A stretch of DNA of 64,000 nucleotides from Parietaria judaica. Lineage: Eukaryota; Streptophyta; Magnoliopsida; Rosales; Urticaceae. Under the pieces are notes generated by a model. That model did not search any database. It had not been told where the DNA came from and was given only the letters and a program-made list of their open reading frames with translations. The stretch spans positions 37,626,232 through 37,690,231 of the forward strand of contig OX940862.1 of assembly GCA_954871525.1 (NCBI GenBank), given 5' to 3'. Positions 1 to 10,588 of this stretch are shown piece by piece (within the stretch, counting starts at the first letter, position 1; every line of letters starts with the position of its first letter). The position numbers and the translations under genes were made by a program.

Positions 1-127
1 GGAGATCGCGCCACGTGGCGCGATCTGGCGTTTCTTCAGCCCCACTTGGGGCTGGTCTGACCTGGTGGGTCCCGCTGCCTGTGCCGTGGGGCCCGCCGAG
101 GAGGTGCTCGGGTGTTTTTGCTCCCGG
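1..127 (-). repeat. Remnant of the 3' LTR of copy A
   Basis: Bases 1-127 repeat 11750-11876 inside the 5' LTR almost exactly. After base 127 the sequence jumps to antisense-gene sequence matching copy B near 48528, so the 242 LTR bases equivalent to 11877-12118 and the PPT are missing. Bases 3-26 form a perfect 24-bp palindrome centred on CACGTG. The rest of this LTR lies outside the window. Confidence 0.85.
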
Positions 128-2009
128 ATGCGAGGCCGGTGGAGAGCGGGCGGAGCCGTGTCTCCCGCGGGTATCAGGCGAGATCGGGCTCGCCCTCGCC
201 GGCGCGGGAAGGCCTGCCGCTGCCGGAGGTGGTCCACACGGGATCCGGGAAGACCTGGCGGTCTCGTCCGTGGGTCCGTCGGGCGTCGTGGTGGCCGGTG
301 GTGGCCCGGCTGGTCCGGGCTCCTTGCAAGGTCGGCGCGAGGTCGAGCTCGCCTCTGTCGGGGCAGATCTCACCGTCGCGGCCGGAGCGGGGTCCCTCGA
401 GGACCGGGAGGCCCCGGCGACCCCGTCTGTGGGCTCGCCGCCCTGGCGCGTAGCCGGGGGAGGTCGGGCGGTGTCGGTCCCTTCGCGGGTTTCCGACGAG
501 GTCTGCGAGGGCGCGGCGGGGCCTCCCCTCGCCGGAGTCGGCTCTGCCGTGATTCGGGAGGCCCGGGTGATCCCGTCGGGGGCGGCGAGGGGTCGCCTTG
601 AGGTCGAAGGTGACGAGCGGGCCCCGGGGGCTCCGAGCGGGTCCGATGAGGATGGGGTCCCCAGTGGTGGGGCCCGGTGGCCCTTTTCCGCCGGTGCCCG
701 CCTCCCCGAGGTCCGGGGAGGAGGCGTGACCTGGTCCGTGGTGGGGCCGCCATCGGGGAGGGTGGCCGGTGGTCGTGGTGCCGAGGTTCCCTCTTCAGGA
801 GCCGTCGGTCTTGCCGGGTACCTCGTGGGCCCAAGCTTTTTCAGCTTGGGCTCCGGGCAGGTTTCTGTTAGTGAGGGCGCGTTGATTCTGTTTCCTCCTT
901 TTTCAGGTGGGGTCCGCGCCTTGATTCTTGGCCCGGGTGCAGGATTCGAATTTTCTGCTCCGGAAATATCCCGGGATTTTTCTGCTTCCGGGTGGGTCAG
1001 GTCCTCGGCTCCAGCCTCTTCGGCTGGTGCTGACGGGCCATCTTCTTTCCCTTTCGGCGGGGTTCCGAGAGGGCATTCTTCTTCGTTGTCCCTGGCGGTG
1101 GAGCCGGATACCCGTTTGGTTGTTGCAGGTACTCGCCCTGTGGCCATTGGCGCGAGCGGATCGCGTCATAGAGCCGTCATAGCAGGCGGGTCACGTCCGA
1201 TTTTTCATCGGAATGTTAGGAGGCGGGTTGATCCTGATCATGAGGCTTCTACCCGGTTTTGGTTTGATCCGCCTTTGGTTTGTTCGGATATTGACATCCC
1301 GAGCGTCGTCTCCCCCGATGATTTGGCGGAGTTTTTTCGGGATGAGGAGCTGGTCCCTGTCGAGGGTGTTTGTGCGCCGACGGAGGGTTCCTTGCCTAGC
1401 TGTCCTCCCGACGGGATGGTGGCGGTGCCTTTGGAGAGCATTCGCCTTGGATTTACTCTCTCGATCCCTCCATTGCTGGAGGAGATTTTGGTCCGCACCG
1501 GCTTGCATCCGATTCAGCTTAGCCCGGACGCTTGCCGGTTTATTGCCGGGTGTTACTCGATGTGGCGGGAGGAACGTGGTCGCGCCCTTTCGGCTGACCA
1601 GCTTTTTCAGTTCTTCATGCTCCGCCTCTACTGGGGTACGCAGGGTATCGAAAACTGGTGTGTCCTTGATTCTGATCAGGGCGTCGGTGTTGCTGGCCTT
1701 CATCAGTATTCGGACCCTGACTGGCATAGCCGCTGGGTGTGGGTCCCATGTGGTTATTTGGAATCCGTTCCCCGGCGTCTGGTTCCGCCTCCGCCCCGCT
1801 CTCGCCCGACTTTCGGGAGCTTTGACTTTGGCAGCCTTTTTATGGCAAGGTCGGTAACTCCCGAGTATTTCGCTCCGTTTCTGGAGCAGTCGGCGTGGGT
1901 TTCGTCGAGGTGGATTCCGGCTAATCGTTTGTTGGTACCGTGCTGGGCTTCTTTGGAGGGGCGCCAGTCTTTTCACGGTTTCTTTTTCACTTTGCTGGTT
2001 GCCTCGTAA
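15..2009 (+). pseudogene. Antisense gene (aORF) exon 1, Transposase_28-like protein, copy A
   Basis: An open frame runs antisense to gag-pol. The first about 37 codons are LTR sequence joined to the frame by the deletion at 127, so the true start is lost. Residues about 40-390 are Gly/Ala/Pro-rich with imperfect repeats of a VSGEVGLALAGAGR-like block. Residues about 400-640 include PLESIRLGFTLSIPP, a GLHPIQLSPDACRF stretch and an aromatic-rich tail, resembling the Pfam family Transposase_28 (putative gypsy-type transposon). No transposase activity should be inferred from that name. The frame stops at 2007-2009. A putative donor GTAACT lies at 2006 and an acceptor TTGCAG ends at 2053, but this intron would be only 48 nt, short for a plant. 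Copy B has the same arrangement. Confidence 0.7.
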
Positions 2010-2055
2010 CTTGATTTGTCTTGCTTCTAACTCTATTTTTTGCTTTCTTGCAGGT

Positions 2056-3059
2056 ATGGCTGGAGAAGACAATACGGGTGATTCCGGGAGGACTGCCTCC
2101 GGGGTTTTGGTGAGCCGGTCCCGTCGACCGGCGCGGGCCATTGGAGGTGACGGGGAGCGCCGTCAGTCGAGGGGGACCCACTCACGGGGGAAGGCCCCTT
2201 ATACTACCGCGGGCGCGTCGTCGTCGCATGCGGCGGCGCCGGGTGGCGGCGCTCGGGCGGTCCATGAGCCGTCCGTTTTTGACTATGCTCCTCCGTTGGG
2301 GGAGCTGGGTGTAGCCGGGCAGGTCATGCCTCCGGTATTTTCTGCTTCTCAGAACAACTTGTTCAGTTGTTTTTGTCTTTTCGCTTCGACTCATTCTCCC
2401 TTGACTTTTTGCAGGTCCCTTCGGTGTTTTCTCCCTGTGGCTCCGATTTTCCAGTTCCACCTCGAGATCTCCGGGTGGACGCCGTGTACATGCAGGAGAT
2501 AGCCTCTCTTCGTGCCCGGAACGCCTCCCTGGAACGCGAGAACCAGGAATACAGGTCCAGGGCCGAGATCTCGCAAGGAGGGATGTCAACTGCCCTCCGT
2601 CTGCTTCACGAGGCCCAAGAGACTCGGGAGCGGCTGGCGGGCCAGTTGGCTCGTGGCTCCGTAGAGTACCATCGGACGGCTTCCGCGCTTGTCTCAACGC
2701 GGAGTCCCATTGCTGCGTTGGAGGCTGATCTTCGGGACATGCGGAGCAGCATGTCGGAGGTTGCAGATACCCGCTTCTGGGAGGGTTTTGTTGCCGTCTT
2801 CATCTCCTTGGCGATGTCCAACCAAGGAGTTCCGCTATCTGTCGCTTTCCTAACGGAGCAGTATCAGCTCCCGGCTCATGTCAGGGCGACGCTCGAGCCT
2901 TATGTGGCGACGATTCCGGCTCCTCCTCCGGCGGTCCACCCCGACCCACTGGCAGCGTTAGCGGGATTTGGTGATCCCGCCGATTACATAGGCGCTTATG
3001 ATGCTACCGGTAGCAGTACGGGCGACGTCCCGCGCTTCCGGGGCCACGGGGAGGAATAG
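2056..3059 (+). pseudogene. Antisense gene exons 2-3, copy A (coiled-coil tail)
   Basis: Two coding blocks join in frame across a likely 80-nt intron. Exon 2 is about 2056-2334 (AGEDNTGDSG, then Ser/Arg- and Gly-rich). The intron is 2335-2414, from GTATTTTCTG to a pyrimidine tract ending TTTTTGCAG. Exon 3 is 2415-3059, and both junctions are phase 0. Exon 3 begins VPSVFSP and contains a predicted coiled coil (MQEIASLRARNASLERENQEY and the following heptads to about residue 110), then a Pro/Ala-rich tail ending GHGEE. Compared with copy B, four extra bases sit at the exon 2 acceptor in A, so joining exon 1 to exon 2 at that AG puts exon 2 out of frame with an early stop. The region is therefore either disrupted or translated separately from the ATG at 2056. 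Confidence 0.6.
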
Positions 3060-3476
3060 CGTAGCGCGTTTCTTTGTATTCTTCTTTCAGAGTTTTGTAG
3101 TATCCACCGCCTGTGGTGGGATTTTGACTGACGCCTTCTGGGCATGGCTTATACATATTTGACTCTAGTTGCCACTTTTTATATCATATCTCCGTGTGCC
3201 TCGATTGAGGTTGCGCCGGCTTTATTTCGTTGTTTGCGTTGGTTTCCGCCTTTCTCGGTTTTACCCCTTCTTTCTTTTGCTGCAGGTATCTACTATCCCA
3301 TGCGATTCGGCTCGGTTTCCGATTCTTTCACCGGTGGTAACCCTGATGTATCTGACGTACTTCGCGCCTTTCGAGATAGGTTTTCGACCCCCCGAGCTGA
3401 GCTTTGTTGAGCTTTCTTCGTGGCGGTCTTTTTCCTGCTTTCTGCCAGAGTTATGTTTCTGGCTTTTTTTTTAGAT
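3060..3476. other. Spacer between antisense gene and tandem array, copy A
   Basis: Downstream of the antisense stop codon, probably its 3' UTR. It contains pyrimidine-rich tracts. Equivalent sequence in copy B is 45181-45555. No coding potential is convincing. Confidence 0.5.
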
Positions 3477-4171
3477 GCCTGAGCAGGCGGGATTGGAGTC
3501 CTGGCCTTGCTAGGACTTTGTGTCGGGAGGACGCTTGCAAGGCGTTTGGCTTCCCGAAGTTGGTGCCTGGGAGGGCGGCTTACTGTCTCGGGTGCCGATG
3601 TCGGCGCCTGGGAGGGCGGCTTACAGTTTTGGACTTGGTTGCCCGAACAAGCGGGATCGAGGTCCGGGCTTTGCTAGGAATTGTTGCCTGGAGGACGCTT
3701 GTGAGGCGTTTGGCTTCCCGAAGTTGGCGCCTGGGAAGGCGGCTTATTGTCTCGGGTACCGACGTCAGCGCCTGGGAGGGCGGCTTACAATTTCGGACTT
3801 GGTTGCCTGAACAAGCGGGATCGAGGTCCGGGCTTTGCTAGGACTTGTCGCTTGGAGGACGCTTGTGAGGCGTTTGGCTTCCCGAAATTGGCGCCTGGGA
3901 GGGCGGCTTACTTTCTCGGGTGCTGATGTCAGCGCCTGGGAGGGCGGCTTACAGTTTCGGACTTGGTTGCCTGAACAAGCGGGATCGAGGTCCGGGCTTT
4001 GCTAGGACTTGTCGCCTGGAGGACGCTTGTGAGGCGTTTGGCTTCCCGAAGTTGGCGCATGGGAGGGCGGCTTACTGTCTCGGGTGCCGATGTCAGCGCC
4101 TGGGAGGGCGGCTTACAGTTTCGGACTTGGTTGCCTGAACAAGCGGGATCGAGGTCCGGGCTTTGCTAGGA
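3477..4171. repeat. 164-bp tandem array, short version (4 units), copy A
   Basis: Four units of about 164 bp (junctions near 3508, 3671, 3835, 3999 and 4163), plus a diverged partial unit at the left end. Each unit holds two copies of CGCCTGGGAGGGCGGCTTAC 41 bp apart. It is the reverse complement of the array at 41402-45180, which has 23 units. It sits between the convergent 3' ends of pol (minus) and the antisense gene (plus). Confidence 0.92.
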
Positions 4172-4222
4172 CTTGTTTTCTTTCTCTTTTTTTTTTATAT
4201 ATATGTCTCTTTGCCTATTCCG

Positions 4223-4238
4223 TTAACCCCCCAGTTTT
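4223..4238 (-). other. Internal polypurine-tract-like motif, copy A
   Basis: On the minus strand this reads AAAACTGGGGGGTTAA, identical over 16 bases to the true PPT next to the 3' LTR of copy B (49101-49116). Here it lies between pol and the array, about 390 bp past the pol stop. A short GTTAGGGTTAGG stretch follows at 4249-4260. Confidence 0.65.
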
Positions 4239-4624
4239 TGAGTAATCTGTTAGGGTTAGGAAAAAATATACAAGTAGAGACATATGTGACAGTCGAAATA
4301 TCAATTTTTTATTGACTTGGCACTTCTTGTGGTGCCTTCTTTTACATAGATTGGTACATCGGAGCTATTTCCGGACCGATTGGGGTGTTTTGCGGAGGGG
4401 ACGATAGTTTCGAGCGTGTTCCCTGCGAGATTTCCTGCTTGTGTTGGAGCCTTTTGTTTTTGTTTTTTCTTAGCTTCAACCTGGATCGGAACATTCCAGG
4501 GAAGATTTTTCCCTAGACTGGCCGGGCTCCCGGTCGTTGCTTTAGCTTATTCGGCTCCGTACTTTGCAGGGTTTTTTTTTTTTTTTGCTCCGGGTGTACG
4601 GCTCGTTTCTCGTCGCGTGCCGCT

Positions 4625-7600
4625 TTACTGGTAGTATTGCTTCAAATGTTCGACGTTCCAGGGACGGGGAATCTGCTTACCCCCCATCTCTTCCAGTCGA
4701 TAAGTTCCGTCTCTGATGACCTCGGTGACGCGGTAGGGACCTTCCCAGGTAGGTCCCAGGACTCCGGCTCCCTGGACTTGCGTGTTCTGCCCCACTTTTC
4801 TGAGGACAAGGCTTCCTTCAAGGAAGCGTCTTGCCTTGAATTTCGAATTGTAGTATCGCTCTACAATTCGCTTTTGGACCGCCAGGCGGGTATAGGCGTC
4901 GTTTCTCCTTTCTTCAAGGAGGTCAAGCTCGGCTCTTAGTGCTTCAGAGTTTTGTTCTGGGTCGTAGAGTTCGACCCGTGGTGATGGCACTGTGATCTCC
5001 GCGGGGATGACCGCCTCGACGCCATACGTTAGAGCGAATGGAGTTTCGCCCGTTGCGTTTCTGGCGGTGGTGCGGTACGCCCAGAGCACGGCTGGCAATT
5101 CTTCGGCCCATTTCCCTTTTTTCTCGTCAAGTTTCTTTTTCAGGATTGCCTTGATATCCTTGTTGACTGACTCCACCTGGCCGTTGGCTTGTGGGTAGAC
5201 CGGGGAGGAATAGGTGTTGTTTATTCCAAGGTCTCGGCAGAACGTCCGGAGGTCCAAGTTGTTGAACTGCTTAGCGTTGTCGGTGATGATGGACTCGGGG
5301 ATTCCGTGCCGGTACACTATATTGCGCCAGATGAAATTCGTTGTGTTCGTCTGAGTGATCTTTGCCATGGGCTCTGCTTCGACCCACTTGGTGAAGTAGT
5401 CGATGGCGACTATGGCGTATTCCACCCCTCCTGGTGCCTTTGGGAGTTTTCCGATCAGGTCGATCCCCCATTTTGCAAAGGGACGGGGGACCATCACAGG
5501 GCAGAGTGGGACCGCCGGCTGTCGCGGGATTTGCGCGAACCGTTGGCATTTGTCACATCTTCGCGCCATTTCGGCGGAGTCTTTCTTGAGAGTGGGCCAG
5601 AAGTACCCTTGTTTCAGGGTTTTCAGAGCCAGGGATCGTCCGGCGTAGTGGTTTCCACAAATTCCTTCATGGATTTCGCGGAGGACCAAGTTGGCGTCTT
5701 CTTCATCGAGGCATTTCAAGAGAGGTTGCATGAAACCTCGTTTGTAGAGTTCTCCGTTGTGCAACACATATCTCGTTGCTCGGAGCTTGAGCTGTCTGGC
5801 TTCTTTGCGATCGGCCGGGAGAGTATCATATCTCAGGTATTCTTTCACCGGGGTGGTCCAGCTTTCGCCGGGCTCGCTTGCCAGGGAGAGGATTCCCTTG
5901 TCAGAAGTTGGGATTGCTTCTTTTTCGATTCCTGTTGTTGCTCCATTTCTGGTTGCGGCGTCATGGGTTTCGAGTTTCTCTATCGAAGGCTTGTTGAGGG
6001 CTTCGATTGGGACTTTTTCCAGTCCTTCGTCGCCTGCCTCGGAAGCTGCCCTTGCCAGGGCGTCAGCCTCCGAGTTCTCGTCTCGTGGGATCTGTGTGGT
6101 CTCGTACCAGGATAGTGGCTCCAGGCGTCGTCTTGCTTCTGCTAGGTATGCCACCATGTGGGCTTCCTTCGCTTGGTATTCGCCTTCTACTTGCTTCACA
6201 ATTAGCTGGGAGTCGCAGTGAATTGCAAGTTCTCCACCAAGAGCTTGTGTGCAATTCGTAATCCGGCTAGCAGCGCTTCGTATTCGGCTTCGTTGTTTGA
6301 AGTCTTGAACCCGAAGCGCAGGGCGTAGCAGAGCTTTTCACCATCGGGGTTGGTGAGGACTATCCCGGCCCCGGACCCGTGCATGTTTGAGGCGCCGTCG
6401 ACGTGTAGGCACCAGGTCGGGCCGTCGGGGGTATTTTTTCTCTTTGGGGGTTTGGGTGCTTCGTCCATTTCCTCCTCGGTTTCAACCTCGGTGTCGTATG
6501 TGAACTCAGCGATGAAATCGGCCACGGCTTGGCCTTTGATGGCCACCCTTGCCTGATACTCGACGCCGTATTCTCCTAGCTCTTGCGACCAGATAGCCAT
6601 TCGTGAGGAGGTTCCTTTGAGCAGTGCCTTTCGGACCGGGTGCTCCGTTCTTACGACTATCTGGTGAGCCTGGAAATACGGGCGGAGTTTCTTCGCGGCG
6701 GTGACCAGGGCTAGTGCCAACTTCTCGATTTGCGTGTAACGCGTTTCAGCGTCAAGGAGGGCTTTGCTGATGTAATAGATCGGCAATTGCCTCTTGTCTT
6801 CTTCCCGGACCAGCACAGCGCTCACCGCTCGAATCGACACCGAGAGGTAGAGGTAGAGTGATTCCTCCTCCTTCGGTTTTGACAACAAGGGTGGTGATCC
6901 GAGGTAGGTTTTCAGCTCCTGGAAGGCTGCTTCGCACTTCTCGTTCCAGAAAAAGTTCTTTCCACCTTTGAGGGCTTGAAAGAACGGCTGGCAGCGATCC
7001 GTGGCCTTTGAGACGAACCTTCCTAGAGCGTTGATCCTTCCGTTCAGGCTTTGCACCTCTTTGATCCGTTGTGGGCTTCTCATTTCGAGGAGGGCCTTGA
7101 TCTTCTCCGGGTTAGCCTCAATACCTCGTCTATTGACGATGTATCCCAGGAATTTCCCGGACTCGACTCCCAAGGCGCACTTGGCTGGATTTAGCTTCAT
7201 CTAATACTTTCTCAGTAACAGGAATGTCTCTCGCAGATCGTTGACGTGGTCTTCTTCCCGAAGACATTTTACAATCATGTCGTCCACGTATACCTCCATA
7301 GTCTTCCCGATTAGCGGGGCGAAAATCTTGTTGACTAGGCGTTGGTACGTGGCTCCGGCGTTCTTGAGTCCGAATGGCATGACCTTGTAGCAATAGAGTC
7401 CTCGATCAGTTACGAACGTCGTGTGTATCTGATCAGGCTTGTGCATACGGATTTGGTTGTATCCTGAGTAGGCGTCCATCATGCTCATGAGCTGGTGGCC
7501 GGCGGTGGCGTCCACAACCTGATCGATTCTCGGTAGCGGGAAACAATCTTTGGGACATGCTGCGTTGAGATCGGAATAATCTATGCAGATTCTCCATTTT

Positions 7601-10497
7601 CCGTTTGGCTTTTTCACCATCACTACGTTGGACACCCAGTCGGGATACGTCACTTCTTTGATGAAGTCAGCGGTGATGAGCTTGTTGACCTCTTCGCTGA
7701 TCGCCTGATATCGTTCGGGGTTGAAGGCGCGCCGGCGTTGGATCTTTGGTGCTCTTCCCGCTTCGATATTCAATCGGTGAATGACAATTTCAGGGTCAAT
7801 GCCGGGCATGTCGGCGTGTGACCAGGCGAACACATCCTTGAATTCTCTTAAGAATGCGATCAGCCTGGTCTTGATCATGACCGGGAGTTGGGCCCCGATT
7901 GTGACTGTCCTTTCGGGCCGGTCTTCCGTGATTGGGATCTGTGTTACTTCCGACGAAGGTTCCATGGTGGGCTTGCGCATGTCATCCCGAGGGTCCAGCT
8001 CGCCAAACATTCTTGCGTTCCTGGGGTACTCGGGAAGTTCTTCCTCGAGTTGGCATATCGTATTGATAACCGACTTGTTCTTCCCGGGTTTTGTACCCTG
8101 GGCGTAGCAATTCCTGGATTCCTGCTGACTACCTTTCATAACTCCTATCCCGTTTTCCGTCGGGAACTTGACGAGTAGATGAAAGGTAGATGCGATGGCT
8201 TGCAGTTTGTTGAGGCTGGGTCGTCCCAGGATGACATTGTAGGCCGAAGGTTGATCTACCACCAGGTACCTGATCATTTTGGTGGTCAGGGCTCCGCCCT
8301 CGGATCCGAATGTCGTGGGCAGGGTGATGGCGCCTTCGGTGTAGACAGGCTTTCCGTTGAAGCCGTAAAGGGGTGTTTTTACCGGCGTGGGGACCAATCC
8401 TCCGAGGTTCATTTGGACCAAGGCGGACTTGAAGATGACGTCGGCGGAGCTTCCGTTGTCGATCAGAACTCGCCGAACTTGGCTGTTGGCGATTAGTATA
8501 TCGATTACGATGGCGTCGTTGTGCGGGTGATAGATTCTCCGGGCCTCCTGCTCGGTGAAGGTGATCTCTTGGCTGGGGAGCATGTGGGGTGCTCCTCCGA
8601 GGTGAGTGACATTGACTTGATGGATGTCAAGGTCTTCTCCGAGGGACCTGGCGTATCGCTTTCGTTGATTGCCCGAATCTCCGGTCTCAGGTCCGCCCAT
8701 GATGGTTGATATGATATGGAACTGGGAAGGCCTGCCCTCTTCTGGCGCTTTTCCAGCGCGAGATAGAATGGGGCTGTCTTCGCGTTGGGGTCTGGTGTTT
8801 TGTTGGCTCTGGTTGCGGGTGTTCCCGCTTCCCGAGACTAATTTCTTGACGAACTCCTTGAGCTTTCCGTCCTGAATCAGTTGCTCGATCTGCCTTTTCA
8901 GCTGATAGCATTCTGACGTCGTATGGCCGTGATCCTGGTGGTATTCGCAGTATCGACTCATGTCTTTCTTGGCATTTTTCTTGAGTGGCGGCGGTCTCCC
9001 GAATTTATCTCCATGGAGGCTGAAGATCATTGCGGGCGAGGCCGTCAGGGGGGTGAAGTTTGCGTCTTTCCGGAATTTATCCGTCTGTTTGTGCAACGGC
9101 GGTCTGTTTCCGGAGTTGGGCTGTGGGTGCTGCTTCCTACTCTGCGGTCCGCCGCTACCACCTTTTCGGTCGTTGCGACTCTGATCGTCAGAGTTGAACT
9201 AGTTTCTGCCGCCGAAGTATTCGTCGACAGCGATGTCTTTAGCTGCCCTTGCCATCAATTCGGCCATTGAGACTGGCCTATCTTTGACAAGGGAGCGAGA
9301 GAAATCGCACAGCGGCAGGCCGTCGATTACGGCGGTAATGGCGTCGTCGTCCGTGTAGCTGGCGACTTTGTTTGATTCCTCGACGAACCTTTTCAGGTAC
9401 GTCTGTAATGTCTCGTCTTTGCGCTGCTTGAGAGTCCACAGGTAGGACTTTGGCTTGCGCTGCGAGATTGAGCTGGCGAAACGTGAAGTGAATCGCTCCG
9501 CGAGTTCGTCGAAGGACCCGATGGATCCTTTCGGAAGGCGTTGGTACCATTCGAAGGCGGGTTCCGCCAGAGTGAGGCAGAAAGCCTGACACATTGTGGC
9601 GGGTGAGCATTTCTTCACTCGCATGTTGAACTGGTAATGCACCAGGTGGTACGTTAGGTCGGTAGAGCCGTCATAGATGAGGTTTAGCGGGAACCTCAAA
9701 TCACCGTCGAGATCCTCGGCGAGCAGGTGATCTGCCAGAGGGGAAATGTTCCCTTCAGCTAGACTCCGCGTTACTGGGTTAGCACTTTGGGCCGCGGTGA
9801 GCTTCTGCATTTCCCGCTTGAGGGTTTGGAGCTCGCTTTTGAGGCCCTCGTACGGCGGGGTTGTAGCCTGAGTGCCTATTGCGCGGATGACATATTCTCC
9901 CTCCTGGTGTCGGGGGCGCCAGGAGTTGTCGGATCTCCTTGAGCTGTCGTCACTACCAGATTCCTCTGGTTGATGAGGCCTTTCCCTTTTTCGGCTTTGG
10001 CGTTGCTGCCGGTCTCTTTGCTGTCCGGCGAGATCTAGGCGGTGTCGGAGATCCTCCTCGTCGTTCGGGATATGCCTCTGTCGCCGACGTTCCCTTCGCC
10101 GACTTCTATCATTGTTGGTGGTGCCTTCGTACCCCCCGAGTCGATCGAAGGCCGATCGTCGGGTGGTTTGTGATTGTGCCGGCCCCTGAGAGTTTTCGGG
10201 AACGGGGCGCTCTTTGTTTGCCTCTTTCTGGGTGAGTTCGAGGGCTTCTTCAGGGCTCTCCTCCTCTCCTTCGTTGGCGTGCTTGCCCTCGAAGTGTTTG
10301 GAGATGAGTCCCGTCAGCCGGAAAAGACTTTCTTCGACTCGGACCAATCTTTCCTCGTTGTGAGCTGATTCACGATGGGTGCTTGTTTCCGGCAGGATAC
10401 AGACCTGCTTTCGACGAGCTTGGGTCCTGGCCCTAGTGTTTAGGGCGATGCTCTCTGTGGGGTGAGAGGGCGTGCCTTCCGTTGATTTGGATGACAT
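4625..10497 (-). pseudogene. gag-pol polyprotein of copy A (disrupted)
   Basis: Start ATG at 10497. In order: a charged N-terminus; Retrotrans_gag domain (FPLNLIYDGSTD through RFTSRFASSISQRKPKSYLW); zinc-knuckle-like CEYHQDHGHTTSEC; protease with VLIDNGSSADVIF; reverse transcriptase with YVDDMIVK; a degenerate gypsy RNase H (IRAVSAVLVREE where the usual Asp is absent); a second, plant/archaeal-type RNase H (VDGASNMHGSGAG, NNEAEYEAL); integrase with H-H-C-C finger (HEGICGNHYAGR, CDKC) and core Asp (GIDLIGK), Asp (TDNAKQF), Glu (QVESVN); and a GPY/F-type C-terminus (EGPYRVTEV). Breaks: TAG at 9201-9199 (CAG in B), TAG at 7203-7201 (CAG in B) and a one-base deletion near 6225 in the second RNase H. 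Both TAGs are C-to-T changes, as expected from deamination of methylated cytosine. Confidence 0.93.
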
Positions 10498-10564
10498 TCT
10501 CCGATTTGTGGGATCAGAGCGTCGTTCTGCTGGTGGGTTGTTCAGAGGACTGAATTCGTGGTAA

Positions 10565-10582
10565 CCCCTCCTTCTAGTGCCA
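10565..10582 (-). other. Primer-binding site of copy A
   Basis: On the minus strand, six bases after the LTR end, it reads TGGCACTAGAAGGAGGGG. Copy B has TGGCGCTAGAAGGAGGGG. The priming tRNA was not identified. Confidence 0.65.
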
Positions 10583-10588
10583 AAATGT

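Noticed and set aside
7201..7393. Separate genes in copy A for each pol segment between stops
   Set aside because: Copy B reads through the same points with sense codons, so these are pieces of one broken gag-pol.
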